Below are positions 28,201 to 38,745 of a DNA stretch of 64,000 nucleotides, one piece after another. The DNA is taken from the NCBI GenBank assembly GCA_963771295.1, contig CAVYTB010000011.1, positions 1 through 64,000 of the forward strand, read 5' to 3'. The position numbers and the translations under genes were made by a program. The DNA is from Acidiferrum sp963771295. Lineage in GTDB: Bacteria > Acidobacteriota > Terriglobia > Acidiferrales > UBA7541. Below the pieces are notes generated by a model. The model was not told the origin of the DNA. It did not search any database and saw only the letters and a program-made list of their open reading frames with translations. The first letter of the stretch is position 1. Each line of letters begins with the position of its first letter.

Positions 28201-31200
28201 AGGTTCACGTTGCCGGTAAGATCTTTCCACGTTCCGGCGGCGCCCGGCACGTTGGCTTGGCCGCCCAGGCGGCCTTCCACGCCCACTTCGCGAGCCACCG
28301 TCGTCACCTGATCGGCGAACGTGGCCAGCGTGTCCGTCATGTTGTTGATGGTTTCGGCGAGCGCGGCGACTTCGCCCTTCGCGTTCACGGTGAGCTTCTG
28401 CGTAAGTTCGCCGTTCGCGACGGCGGTCACCACTTTCACGATGCCGCGCACCTGCTCGGTGAGGTTCGCGGCCATCACGTTCACGTTGTCGGTCAGATCT
28501 TTCCACGTGCCCGCCACGCCGGGCACTTGCGCCTGGCCGCCCAGTTTGCCTTCCGTGCCGACTTCGCGCGCCACGCGCGTCACTTCCGCGGCGAACGCGT
28601 TGAGCTGGTCCACCATCGTGTTGATGGTGTTCTTCAGCTCCAGAATTTCGCCCTTCACGTCCACCGTGATCTTGCGCGACAAGTCGCCGCGCGCCACGGC
28701 CGTCGTAACTTCGGCGATGTTGCGCACCTGGCCGGTCAGGTTTCCGGCCATCGCGTTCACCGAGTCCGTCAGATCCTTCCACGTTCCCGCCACGCCCGGC
28801 ACGTTCGCCTGGCCGCCCAGCCGGCCTTCGCTGCCCACTTCGCGCGCCACGCGCGTCACTTCGGCGGCGAACGAACGCAACTGCTCCACCATCGTGTTGA
28901 GCGTTTCTTTGAGCTGCAGAATTTCGCCGCGCACGTCCACCGTGATTTTCGTCGAAAGGTCGCCGCTGGCGATGGCCGTCGCCACTTCGGCGATGTTTCG
29001 CACCTGGCCGGTCAGGTTGCTGGCCATGAAGTTCACGTTGTCGGTCAGGTCCTTCCACGTGCCGCCGACGCCGGGCACTTGCGGCCTGGCCGCCCAGCTT
29101 TCCTTCCGTGCCGACTTCGCGCGCCACGCGCGTCACTTCGCCCGCGAACGCGTTGAGCTGGTCCACCATCGTGTTGATGGTGTTCTTCAGTTCCAGAATT
29201 TCGCCCTTCACGTCCACCGTGATCTTGCGCGACAAGTCGCCGCGCGCCACGGCCGTGGTCACTTCGGCGATGTTGCGCACCTGGCCGGTCAGGTTGCCGG
29301 CCATCGAGTTCACCGAGTCCGTCAAATCCTTCCACGTTCCCGCGACGCCGGGCACGTTCGCCTGGCCGCCCAAGCCGGCCTTCGGTGCCCACTTCGCGCG
29401 CCACGCGCGTCACTTCGCCCGCGAACGCGTTGAGCTGGTCCACCATCGTGTTGATGGTTTCTTTCAGCAGCAGAATTTCGCCGCTCACGTTCACCGTGAT
29501 CTTCTTCGAAAGGTCGCCGCTGGCGATGGCCGTCGAGACTTCGGCGATGTTGCGCACCTGGCCGGTCAGGTTGCTGGCCATCGAGTTCACCGAGTCGGTC
29601 AGATCCTTCCACGTTCCGGCCACGCCGGGCACCTGCGCCTGGCCGCCCAGCTTTCCGTCGGTGCCCACTTCGCGGGCCACGCGCGTCACTTCCGAAGCGA
29701 ACGACCGCAGCTGGTCCACCATCGTGTTGATGCGTGTCTTTCAGTTCCAGAATTTCGCCCTTCACGTCCACCGTGATCTTGCGCGACAAGTCGCCGCGCG
29801 CCACGGCCGTCGCCACTTCGGCGATGTTGCGCACCTGGCCAGTCAGGTTGCTGGCCATGAAGTTCACGTTGTCGGTCAGGTCCTTCCACGTGCCCGCCAC
29901 GCCGGGCACCTGCGCCTGGCCGCCCAGCTTGCCTTCCGTGCCCACTTCGCGCGCCACGCGCGTCACTTCGCCCGCGAACGCGTTGAGCTGGTCCACCATC
30001 GTGTTGATGGTGTTCTTCAGTTCGAGAATTTCGCCCTTCACGTCCACCGTGATCTTGCGCGACAAGTCGCCGCGCGCCACAGCCGTGGTCACTTCGGCGA
30101 TGTTTCGCACCTGGCCGTCAGGTTGCCGGCCATCGAGTTCACCGAGTCCGTCAGATCTTTCCACGTTCCCGCCACGCCGGGCACGTTCGCCTGGCCGCCC
30201 AGCCGGCCTTCGGTGCCCACTTCGCGCGCCACGCGCGTCACTTCGCCGGCGAACCGGTTCAGCTGGTCCACCATCGTGTTGAGCGTTTCTTTCAGCTGCA
30301 GAATTTCGCCGCGCACGTCCACGGTGATCTTGCGCGACAGGTCGCCGCTGGCGATGGCCGTCGCCACTTCGGCGATGTTGCGCACCTGGCCGGTCAGGTT
30401 GCTGGCCATGAAGTTCACGTTGTCGGTCAGATCCTTCCACGTGCCGCCGACGCCGGGCACTTGCGCCTGGCCGCCCAGCTTGCCTTCCGTTCCCACTTCG
30501 CGCGCCACGCGCGTCACTTCGCCCGCGAACGCGTTCAGCTGGTCCACCATCGTGTTGATGGTGTCTTTCAATTCCAGAATTTCGCCCTTCACGTCCACCG
30601 TGATCTTGCGCGACAAGTCGCCGCGCGCCACGGCCGTCGTCACTTCGGCGATGTTGCGCACCTGCGCCGTCAGGTTTCCGGCCATGGCGTTCACGGAGTC
30701 GGTAAGATCCTTCCACGTTCCCGCCACGCCGGGCACCACCGCCTGTCCGCCAAGCTTGCCGTCCGTTCCCACTTCGCGCGCCACGCGCGTCACTTCGGAA
30801 GCGAACGACCGCAGCTGATCCACCATCGTGTTGATGGCTTCTTTCAGCTGCAGAATTTCGCCGCGCACGTCCACCGTGATTTTGCGCGAAAGGTCGCCGC
30901 TCGCCACCGCCGTGGCCACTTCGGCGATGTTTCGCACCTGGCCGGTCAGGTTGCTGGCCATGGAGTTGACGGAATCGGTCAGGTCCTTCCACGTTCCCGC
31001 CACGCCCGGCACCTGCGCCTGGCCGCCCAGTTTTCCGTCCGTGCCCACTTCGCGCGCCACGCGCGTCACTTCCGCCGTGAACACGCCGAGCTGCTGAATC
31101 ATGGTGTTGACGATGTTGGCGGAGCGCAGGAATTCGCCTTCCAGCGGCCGCCCGTCCACGTCCAGCCGCACCGTTTGCGTCAGATTTCCCTGCGCCACGG

Positions 31201-31619
31201 CCGCGATCGCGCGCGTCACTTCCGTCGTCGGCCGCAGCAGATCGTCCACCAGCGTATTGACCGAGACTTCCATCTCGCCCCACGCGCCGCTGCGACTCGA
31301 TGGAACCGCGTGCGCTCTCGCGTTCGTGCCTTCTTTGCCCACCACCTGTCCGACGCGCTTCAGTTCCTGCGCCATCTGCTGGTTGGCGGCGACGATCTCG
31401 TTGAACGTGTCCGCGATTTTTCCGGCCAGCCCGGTCCAGTACGCCGGGCAGCCGCACGGAAAAATCTCCGTCGCGCATGGTCTGCAGGCTGGCAAGAATC
31501 ACGCCAAGCTCCGCCTGCGTCATTTCGGCCGTGGTGGCATGGCCATTCCCTTTGTCGTTTGCGATCGCGTTGGGTTGGGCCGTCGCCGTTGAAGAACCGC
31601 GTTGCTCCGTTCGTTTCAT
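25272..31619 (-). CDS. Poly-HAMP hybrid histidine kinase, ~2,100 residues, frameshifted
   Basis: Starts ATG 31619 (MKRTEQRGSSTATAQ). The first HAMP-like motif is near residue 50 (DGDFSVRLPG). Tandem units of 92 residues follow, each ending EVTRVAREVGTDGKLGGQA and TWKDLTDSVN. Then come a GAF-like domain (residues ~1220-1355), a coiled coil, HisKA with SHELRTPLNS near residue 1442, HATPase, and three receivers (26490-26100, 26080-25700, 25650-25275). The last has LMDIMMPEMDG. No membrane helix is visible, so it is likely cytoplasmic, like fungal group III (Nik1-type) kinases. Frame changes occur near 31450, 30112, 29731, 29369, 29088 and 27860, and several between 27030 and 25500. Confidence 0.85.
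28020..31100 (-). repeat. 276-bp tandem HAMP-coding repeat, eleven units
   Basis: The conserved block coding EVTRVAREV recurs near 31049, 30773, 30500, 30221, 29945, 29669, 29395, 29117, 28841, 28561 and 28285, i.e. about every 276 bases (92 codons). The last unit has VTTVAREV. Units are of a few alternating types (DVRGEILQLKE versus DVKGEILELK). The nucleotide identity between some units is very high, suggesting recent duplication or gene conversion. Confidence 0.9.
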
Positions 31620-31951
31620 GCTGCCGCTCCTGGCGCGGGATTGATCGCCGCAATGCAGTTCGACGGGACCACTTTCCCTCCTCTGAGATGTGGGATTGAA
31701 TATTCAGGTCGTTCAGGGCAATTAACGCACGAATAGCCTCTTGCCGCAGACGAGGAGGAAATCGCACCCGCTGCCGCACTGTTTGGGTTGCTGAAGCGCG
31801 TTTGTAGCCAACCTGCGTGAATAGATACACTCCGAACTCGCGGAGCTACGGACTGGGCCATTATCGTCTCCGAGGGCGGTGAGACGTGCTGATCACAGTT
31901 CTCCGTCAATCGACTGCAACTCCAGCAGGCTACGCGCCCAACAAAATCCCC
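31620..31951. other. Intergenic region upstream of the hybrid kinase
   Basis: About 330 bases between two minus-strand genes. A 97-codon minus frame that begins at 31909 has no domain and was not accepted. The region probably carries the hybrid kinase's promoter; no clear -35/-10 could be assigned. Confidence 0.4.
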
Positions 31952-32407
31952 TTAAATAATCAATCCCAGCTGAACAACAATTCGATTCACGCGGTCCGGA
32001 TCCAGACTCGGGCTGGCATATATTCCATTCCCCGCCACTACTTTTAAGGCGCGCATCAATTCGCCTTCTGTATCCGACTTCAGCAAGTAGCCGCGGGCAC
32101 CGGCACTCAGCGCGGTCTCTACCCATTCCATCGAATCGTGCAGCGTCAGCAGCAGCACCTTAGCGCCCGGACATGCCTTACGAATCGCTCGCGTCGCCTC
32201 CAGCCCTCCCATTCCTGGCATGGAAATATCCATCAGCACGATGTCGGGCTTCAAGTCCTTGGTTAGCTGGACGGCATTTTCTCCGTTGGCCGCCTCGCCG
32301 GAAACTTGCCACTCTGGCCATGCGCCCAAAATACTTTGGATTCCCTTTCGGATGACAGCGTGATCGTCCACCACCAGAATTCGCTGCATTCCCACCTTCG
32401 TTTCCAC
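31952..32407 (-). CDS. Receiver-only response regulator
   Basis: ATG 32407, or 32389 (MQRILVVDD), gives about 145-151 residues. The REC domain is complete: ILVVDDHAVIRKG, phosphoacceptor in IVLMDISMPGMGG, Thr in LLLTLHD and Lys in YLLKSDTEG. It is typical of the NarL/FixJ receivers, but ends 30 residues after the fold (DRVNRIVVQLGLII) with no LuxR helix-turn-helix. It lies immediately upstream of the poly-HAMP kinase on the same strand and may be its phosphorelay partner. Confidence 0.85.
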   Translation of the reverse strand: METKVGMQRILVVDDHAVIRKGIQSILGAWPEWQVSGEAANGENAVQLTKDLKPDIVLMDISMPGMGGLEATRAIRKACPGAKVLLLTLHDSMEWVETALSAGARGYLLKSDTEGELMRALKVVAGNGIYASPSLDPDRVNRIVVQLGLII

Positions 32408-32750
32408 TGGGACGCTGAGTTGTCCCGAGAAAGAGGAAAAAACCTGGTGAAAGATGGGACGCCTAACAACAATCCGCGCAACTATTTCTCTACTATTCGT
32501 GGTTCATGATCCGATGCTAAACCTGGAATGAGCAGGCCGCCTACCTCCCAGAAGGGGCGTAAAGATGGCAATTTTTAACTTTACGGCGCCGCAAAAACAT
32601 AGGGAGATTCCTGTATTTTGCCGTGTTTCCAAGCCGGAGAAGATTCAAATCGTGTCGGTTCAAAGGAGACTGTGGGCTTCATGGTCAGCAATTTACCCGA
32701 TGGCCGCCATTTGTCAGTTTGCGAAAATGAACACCGGGGGTATGCGAATT
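32408..32750. other. Divergent intergenic region before Ku
   Basis: About 340 bases between the receiver gene and Ku, read away from each other. The Ku frame is open back to 32565, but the extra 62 residues lack the Ku N-terminus pattern. Probable promoters for both genes lie here. Confidence 0.4.
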
Positions 32751-33596
32751 ATGGCATCCACTTGGCGCGGCGCACTCAGCTTTGGCCTTCTAACCATTCC
32801 GATTCGTTTATATCCGGCGGCGCGAAGCCAACGAACCTACCTCCATCAATTGCACGACAAATGTCACACTCGCCTCAAACAGCCGCTGTTCTGCCCCACC
32901 TGTAATCGCATCGTCAGTCGCGATGAAGTCGTCAAAGGATACGAATACGAAGAGGGGCATTACGTCCTGGTGGACAAAGAAGATATGAAGAAAATTACCC
33001 CGAAATCCGGAAAAACCATGGAGATTCTCGCGTTCGTCAAACAAGAGCAAATCGATCCCATCTATTTTGACGCGTCGTACTTCGCTCTTCCGGATAAAGA
33101 CGCGGATAAGGCTTATCAAGTCTTGTTGAAGGCCCTCGAAGATACCGGCCGCGTGGGAATCGCGCAAGTAACGATGCACCAGCGCGATTACACCGTCTTC
33201 ATTCGTCCGCGAGATCACGGAATTACCGTGCATACCATGTATTTTCAAAACGAGATTCGGGAAGTCTCGGGTTACGGAGAGAAGCCCGGGAATCTACACA
33301 TCAAACCGCAGGAGATCAAGCTGGCGGAACAGCTCATCGAGACTTTATCGGAAGATTTCAAACCGGCGCAGTATCACGACACATTCCAGGAGCGGTTGCG
33401 CGCGTTGGTCGAGTCCAAGCAAAAAGGAAAGACGCTTACCGAGCAGCCTGCGCCACGCCAGGCTCAAGTCATCGATATGATGGAAGCCTTGAAAAAGAGC
33501 CTGAGAGAGACGGAGCGCGCCGGCAAACGGCGACGCGTTTCCGCCGTCCGGGAACACACTGCGGCTTCAAGAAACGGCAAGCGCCTGGCAAGTTAG
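32751..33596 (+). CDS. ku: DNA end-binding protein Ku
   Basis: 281 residues from ATG 32751. ATG 32742 and an extended start at 32565 are alternatives; the family begins at ASTWRGALSFGLLTIPIRLYPA. The Ku core has FCPTCNRIVSRDEVVKGYEYEEGHYVLV, EDTGRVGIAQVTMHQRD and MYFQNEIREV. The C-terminal tail is basic. Homodimeric Ku binds DNA double-strand ends and recruits LigD for non-homologous end joining. No LigD gene is adjacent, so its partner must be elsewhere. The stop overlaps the convergent kinase stop by four bases. Confidence 0.95.
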   Translation: MASTWRGALSFGLLTIPIRLYPAARSQRTYLHQLHDKCHTRLKQPLFCPTCNRIVSRDEVVKGYEYEEGHYVLVDKEDMKKITPKSGKTMEILAFVKQEQIDPIYFDASYFALPDKDADKAYQVLLKALEDTGRVGIAQVTMHQRDYTVFIRPRDHGITVHTMYFQNEIREVSGYGEKPGNLHIKPQEIKLAEQLIETLSEDFKPAQYHDTFQERLRALVESKQKGKTLTEQPAPRQAQVIDMMEALKKSLRETERAGKRRRVSAVREHTAASRNGKRLAS

Positions 33597-36500
33597 TTCG
33601 TCGGATCCACGTGCTGCAAATCGGGTTTGGAAGAAGCGACCGATGTGCTGGCCTTCTTGCCGTTCACGGGAACGTCTGTCAGCGCGGTTTTATCTTGTTG
33701 CTCGATCAGCGGAATCTCTACAGAGATCACCGTTCCGGATCCCTCGCCCGGTTCGATACGCAGCGTTCCTCCCACTTCACGCACGCGTTCGCGCATGCCG
33801 CCCAAGCCCACTCCCATTCCGGTCCCCAGATCGCGGAACGCGCGGATGCGAGCCAGCGAAATCCCACAACCATAATCGCGAACCAGCAGCGACACGGTGT
33901 GACGGTCGCAGGAAATGACAATGTCGACACGTTTGCTTTGCGAGTGGCGGTGAACGTTCGTCAGGCTTTCCTGCAGAATGCGGAATAGAGCGGTCTCAAT
34001 TTCGTTCTGGAACCGGGGAATCGTGCGCGGAGCTTTCAAGTTCACCGCGATCCCGCTGCGCGCCGCGAATCCTTCCACGTACCAGCGCACCGCCGATGCA
34101 AGTCCGCTCTCGTCCAGCAACGGCGGATGCAGCAGGTATGACATGGTTCGCGTTTCCGAGATGCATTGCTCGACGGTTTCTTTGGATTGCTGGAGCAACT
34201 CGCGACCCGAATCACTAGTGGCGCTGCGCAGGCAAGCGTCAATATTAAATTTCAGCATCACCAGATATTGACCCAGGCTGTCGTGGAGATCCCGCGCCAT
34301 CTTGCGCCGTTCCTCGTCCTGCACCTGCAAGATGCGGCCGCTCAGCCGCCGCGCGGTTTCTTCCGCCTGCTTCTGTCGCGTCATGTCGGAGTTAATTTCC
34401 AGCCAACCGATCGATTCCCCTTGCTCGCCTTGTTTCCGAATCCAGCGGCTGTGCACCGTCATCTGCAATCCATAACGGGTGGTTTGCACCAGCTCCCCTT
34501 CCCACCGTCCATCTCGCTCCAGAGTTTTCGCGACCTCGGAAAAAGGTATGAGAAACTGCGTTTGCAACATCTGCGATGCGTGCCGGCCTATGGCTTCTTC
34601 CTGCTTCCAGCCGTACATGTGCTCGGCGGCCCGGTTCCAGTAGGTTATTTTCACATCGGGATCGCAAATAAAGGCCGCGTCGGTCACCAGATCCAACAGT
34701 TCCGCCTGGGTGGCAACCTCCGATATGCGCTCCTTCAACTCCGCGCGGTGATCGCGTACTTGTTCTTCGAGTTCATCCCGACCGCGTCGCATCCGTTCTT
34801 CCGCAATTTTCCTGTCAGTTATATCTTGCGAAGCTCCAATATCGCGATACGGCTTCCCATGATGGTCGTAAAAATAGCGTCCCTGCGCCGCCAGCCAGCG
34901 GATACCTCCATCGGGCAGCAGGACGCGATACTCAAACTCATAATCTTGGCGAGAATTTTCCGCGGCGCTCCAGCGATGCTTCACAATGGTCAGATCCGCG
35001 GGGTGCACACGCTTTTCCCAAGCCTCCCTCGAGGGCAGACATTCTCCCGGAGCATAGCCGAGCAGAGAAAACTGGTTTGGAGACCAAAAGATTTCTCCCG
35101 TCCTCAGATTCCTGTCCCAGGTACCCATGCGCCCGAGTTCCAGCGCCAGCCTCAGGCGGTTTTCTGACTCACGCTGCCTTTGCGTAGATTCCACGTGCGC
35201 CTTAACGCGGGAAAGCAACTCGCGCGCGCTGAACGGCTTCACTAAATAATCGTCGGCTCCCAAGCCCAAACCCTGAATGCGGAATTCCTCACCGGCACGC
35301 GCCGAAAGAAGAAGAATCGGAATGCTGTTCAGCGAACTATCTTCACGCAGCTCGCGCAACAAACCGATACCGTCCAGCTTCGGCATCATAACGTCACTCA
35401 GAATCAAATCGGGTTTCGCTCGCCGAACGCTCTCCAACGCTTCGGCCCCATCCGCGACGGCTTCTACCGCATATCCCTGTTCGCTCAACAACCGCCGAAT
35501 ATAATTTCGCATGTCTCCATTGTCTTCTGCGAGCAGAACGCGAGGCTGCAGGCCAAATTCCCTTCCTCCTGGAGCGAAGCCTGCAGTGGTAGGCTCAGGC
35601 GTTCTCGCTCCGGAGAGCGCAACTTCCTCGGGCAGCCATGCCAACGCTTCCTGGACGTACGCTTGCGTGGTAGCACTTGTCGCGGAATGCTGCGTATTCG
35701 CGGCCATGCGGTCCTTTGGCAAATGCGCGGTCCCCAAAGGAATCGCGACCAGGAATCGGCTACCCTTTCCTAACTTGCTTTCCGCCTGAATCGTCCCGCC
35801 GTGCAGTTTCACCAGTTCCTGCACCAGCGCAAGGCCGATGCCTGTTCCCTCGTGGGTTCGTCCCTGAGTTCCTTCGACGCGATGGAAGCGCTCAAACAGC
35901 CGGGACATTTCCGTTGCGGGAATCCCGACGCCGGTGTCCTGAACCGCAAGTTCCGCGCGGCCATCGTTGATTGCCAATTGCACCGTGATTTTTCCACGGG
36001 GCGTGAATTTGAAAGCGTTGGAAACCAGATTCAGGACAATCTTTTCCCACATTTGTGGATCAACGTACACCGGCGTTCCCAGTACCTCGCAATGCACCTC
36101 GTATTCCAATCCGGCCTTTTCGATTGTCGAACGGAACACACTGGCGATTTCCGCCGTTGCCGTTTCCAGATTCACGGGCTGAAACTTTGCCTGCACGCGA
36201 TCCGCTTCCATCCGCGAAAAATCCAGCAGTGTATTCACCAGCTTCAGCAACCGCAGCGCATTCCGGTAAACCAGGTCGATTTCCGCAAAACGAACGGAGG
36301 AAACATCTTCGCCGCGAGCCAACAGATCTTCGAGTGGCCCCAGAATCAGCGTCAGCGGCGTCCTGAGTTCATGACTGATATTGCTGAAGAACGTGGTCTT
36401 GGCGCGATCCAGCGCAGCCAAAGATTCCGCGCGCTTGCGTTCCGCATCGCCGACACGCGCGTCCGCAATACTCTTGGCGATTTGCCCGGCAACCAGATTG

Positions 36501-37858
36501 AGGAAGCTGCGATAGTCCTCGTCCAGCCTCTTATGACGGTTCACGCCCAGCACCAGCACGCCCATCCCGGATCCCTGTCCGGTTTGCGCGATCGGCAGAA
36601 CAATCAAATCGTTAGGGCTGACGCCCCAGAATCCACCTGGCAAACTCAGACCTAGCCGCTCCAGGTGATTCAGTTCCACTGGCTCGGCACGCTCGACGAC
36701 TTGGCGGATCAGCCCGGCAATCCGGTCGCGTCCGGAAAGCGCCACTTCCCGCAAAAGAAAAGAATCGTAGGAGTTGAGTCCGGCTGACGCTACCGCGCGC
36801 GCGCTCGTCATGTCGTCGCTGAACACGTACAAAACCGCGAAAGGAATGTCGTAAGGATTTCCGCTCAACGCCTTGGCTGCGAACTCCCAGGCTTGGGTTT
36901 CATTCTTGGCGTCAACACTGCGCGCCGCCAAATCGCGCAGCGTCAGCAGTCGGCGCTGGCTGATGACTTCGTCGGTTGTTTCGCTGACCGGAGTGATTAC
37001 CCCGACAACCCGTCCATGCTCATCACGGATCGGGGTGTAAGAGAAAGTGTGGTAGGTCTCTTCCAGGTAGCCGTTGCGCTCCAGCAGCAGCAGTAGATCC
37101 GCAGACCACGTTGCCTCTCCGGTCGCCAGCACGTGCTCAAGCATCGGCCCAATCACGTCCCAGATTTCCGGGTAAACTTCCCTGCCCGGCTTCCCTAACG
37201 CGTGCGGATGCTTTCCCGCAAGAGTCCGGCAATAGGAATCGTTATACAACATGATCAACTGCGGGCCCCACCAGACAATCAAATCGAAGCGGGAAGCAAT
37301 ACAAATGCCGGCACTGACCTTCAGACTCTGCGGCCAATCTTCCAACCGGCCCAGGGCAGTGTTGCGCCAATCATTGGAGCGCATCAGCGCGCCCATTTCA
37401 CCGCCTCCGGCAAGCCACGCCGGCCCCGCCGCAACATGGTTGCCGGAGCCTGGTTTTTCGATTCCGGCGCCCGCCTGCGACGGCGAAACGGGCACCATCA
37501 GTTTTTCAATGGTAGCCAGCAAGTCTCGCGAAAGATCGGATTTGGCCACATAGCCGGCCGCGCCCGCCTCGGCCGCCTGACGTTTGGTAATCTCCGGCTC
37601 ATTTTGGCTAATGATGACGACCTGCGTTTCCGGCAGTTCCTTATGAATGATCTTCGCGGCTTGTGTTCCGGTCATCTCCGGCATGGAAACATCCATCAGA
37701 ATCACGTCCGGGCGCAGCACATTGGCCTTTTCGACCGCGGTTCGACCATCGGCCGCCTCGCCACAGATTTCCCAGTCCGGGCGCGAAGACAGCAGAGAAC
37801 GAAGTCCCCGCCGGACGACTTCGTGGTCATCAACAATAAGAATTCTTAAGGATTTCAT
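33593..37858 (-). CDS. Multidomain hybrid kinase with two kinase cores
   Basis: 1,421 residues, intact. Order: REC (1-120, Asp56 in ILMDVSMP), PAS-like (155-300), GAF-like (310-470), HisKA with His496 in SNISHELRTPL, HATPase (600-725), REC (775-890, LILSDVMMPKLDG), PAS (905-1020), PAS (1050-1160), HisKA_3 with RRKMARDLHDSLGQ (about 1190), and HATPase_c ending near 1390 (VRDYGCGIS and GLGGMRERV). A first, HisKA-type kinase and a second, HisKA_3-type kinase sit in one chain with two receivers. No membrane helix is seen, so it is probably cytoplasmic. ATG 37858. It ends opposite Ku; the signal is unknown. Confidence 0.95.
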   Translation of the reverse strand: MKSLRILIVDDHEVVRRGLRSLLSSRPDWEICGEAADGRTAVEKANVLRPDVILMDVSMPEMTGTQAAKIIHKELPETQVVIISQNEPEITKRQAAEAGAAGYVAKSDLSRDLLATIEKLMVPVSPSQAGAGIEKPGSGNHVAAGPAWLAGGGEMGALMRSNDWRNTALGRLEDWPQSLKVSAGICIASRFDLIVWWGPQLIMLYNDSYCRTLAGKHPHALGKPGREVYPEIWDVIGPMLEHVLATGEATWSADLLLLLERNGYLEETYHTFSYTPIRDEHGRVVGVITPVSETTDEVISQRRLLTLRDLAARSVDAKNETQAWEFAAKALSGNPYDIPFAVLYVFSDDMTSARAVASAGLNSYDSFLLREVALSGRDRIAGLIRQVVERAEPVELNHLERLGLSLPGGFWGVSPNDLIVLPIAQTGQGSGMGVLVLGVNRHKRLDEDYRSFLNLVAGQIAKSIADARVGDAERKRAESLAALDRAKTTFFSNISHELRTPLTLILGPLEDLLARGEDVSSVRFAEIDLVYRNALRLLKLVNTLLDFSRMEADRVQAKFQPVNLETATAEIASVFRSTIEKAGLEYEVHCEVLGTPVYVDPQMWEKIVLNLVSNAFKFTPRGKITVQLAINDGRAELAVQDTGVGIPATEMSRLFERFHRVEGTQGRTHEGTGIGLALVQELVKLHGGTIQAESKLGKGSRFLVAIPLGTAHLPKDRMAANTQHSATSATTQAYVQEALAWLPEEVALSGARTPEPTTAGFAPGGREFGLQPRVLLAEDNGDMRNYIRRLLSEQGYAVEAVADGAEALESVRRAKPDLILSDVMMPKLDGIGLLRELREDSSLNSIPILLLSARAGEEFRIQGLGLGADDYLVKPFSARELLSRVKAHVESTQRQRESENRLRLALELGRMGTWDRNLRTGEIFWSPNQFSLLGYAPGECLPSREAWEKRVHPADLTIVKHRWSAAENSRQDYEFEYRVLLPDGGIRWLAAQGRYFYDHHGKPYRDIGASQDITDRKIAEERMRRGRDELEEQVRDHRAELKERISEVATQAELLDLVTDAAFICDPDVKITYWNRAAEHMYGWKQEEAIGRHASQMLQTQFLIPFSEVAKTLERDGRWEGELVQTTRYGLQMTVHSRWIRKQGEQGESIGWLEINSDMTRQKQAEETARRLSGRILQVQDEERRKMARDLHDSLGQYLVMLKFNIDACLRSATSDSGRELLQQSKETVEQCISETRTMSYLLHPPLLDESGLASAVRWYVEGFAARSGIAVNLKAPRTIPRFQNEIETALFRILQESLTNVHRHSQSKRVDIVISCDRHTVSLLVRDYGCGISLARIRAFRDLGTGMGVGLGGMRERVREVGGTLRIEPGEGSGTVISVEIPLIEQQDKTALTDVPVNGKKASTSVASSKPDLQHVDPTN

Positions 37859-38271
37859 GGGTTCAACGTAAAGGAGCAGACGCGCCGCACCAGTTCCTCA
37901 CTGGAACGGGACAGGGGCGGGTCCACAGTCCAAATATTCATATACAGGTAGCAAAGTGAACCATGCAAGCCGAAAGGTGTCCATACAGGTTTGTCCGTAT
38001 CCCCTCGTTGTTGACGCGGAAGATATGTTCTCAGTCGTTCAAAAATGTGATTGGCTCAGGCTACTTACACGGTTTGATGTGGGCGCGGCCGCTTCGGAGC
38101 GAAATGCAGGGGTGAGGTGTCAGCTTCCAAGATAGAGATGCCGAGTTAGGCAGCAATTATCCGACTAGCAATCATCGCGACAAGGACAGCTTTTGGTTTC
38201 TGGCCCTCAGCGCAAAATGCGCGTGCAGTGAGGTCCGGAGCAGGACGTAGCGGCAAACAATGCCTTCTGCG
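37859..38271. other. Intergenic region, no gene seen
   Basis: About 410 bases upstream of the dual-kinase gene, with no convincing reading frame on either strand. It should include that gene's promoter. No repeat or terminator was recognised. Confidence 0.4.
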
Positions 38272-38457
38272 CTAGGATCTCTTCCTGGGAACTTTTGCAC
38301 CTTTTTTGCGCGCTTCAGACAGCCCAATGGCGATCGCTTGTTTCCGGCTTTTCACCCGTCCCCCTTTGCCCGCTTTTCCTGAACGCAACGTCCCGTGCTT
38401 TTTCCGGCGCATGGCGCTCTTCACAGATTTTCCAGCAGCCTTCCCGTATCTCGGCAT
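38272..38457 (-). CDS. Small basic protein, DUF6496-like
   Basis: 61 residues from ATG 38457 (MPRYGKAAGKSVKSAMRRKK). Very rich in Lys, Arg and Gly. The C-terminus reads VKSRKQAIAIGLSEARKKGAKVP, which is the hallmark of a family of short, basic proteins seen widely in bacteria. Nucleic-acid binding is likely but unproven. The frame continues upstream to 38562, but the extension has no family-like residues. Confidence 0.8.
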   Translation of the reverse strand: MPRYGKAAGKSVKSAMRRKKHGTLRSGKAGKGGRVKSRKQAIAIGLSEARKKGAKVPRKRS

Positions 38458-38745
38458 CGTCGCCTCCTGCATGAACATCCAGTCCGCAACGCTATCGCGA
38501 CTACGCCGCTGACACGATGCGTGAGTGCCTGTAAGTTGTTGCCGGAATCCATGTACGTGCATACGAGTTCCGCATTAACTCCCTTCCCTACACGATGTGC
38601 CGCATTGCAAACAGAATGGGCCTCAATAAAAGTCATGACAAGGCGATCGCTAGCGGTCGATCGCGGAGCGCACTGTTTCGGCAGAACCAGTAGGGTCCGT
38701 ATTTCTGGACGCCTTGTGCCGAGAAGTTGTTTTTGTTTTTGACAT
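38458..38745. other. Intergenic region, no gene seen
   Basis: Some 290 bases between the basic protein and the oxidoreductase remnant. Only overlapping low-quality frames are present. No terminator or repeat was identified. Confidence 0.4.

Noticed and set aside
28020..31100. Possible CRISPR or satellite array
   Set aside because: Units are 276 bases with coding-phase conservation and no unique spacers; it is a protein-domain repeat.
27819..31699. Long plus-strand frames (up to 477 codons) over the HAMP array
   Set aside because: Antisense to the HAMP-coding repeats; they repeat only because the opposite strand does.
32565..32750. N-terminal extension of Ku
   Set aside because: 62 extra residues do not look like Ku, which typically begins at the ASTWRGALSFGLL segment.
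34166..35167. 333-codon plus-strand frame
   Set aside because: Lies wholly inside the 1,421-residue kinase gene on the other strand.
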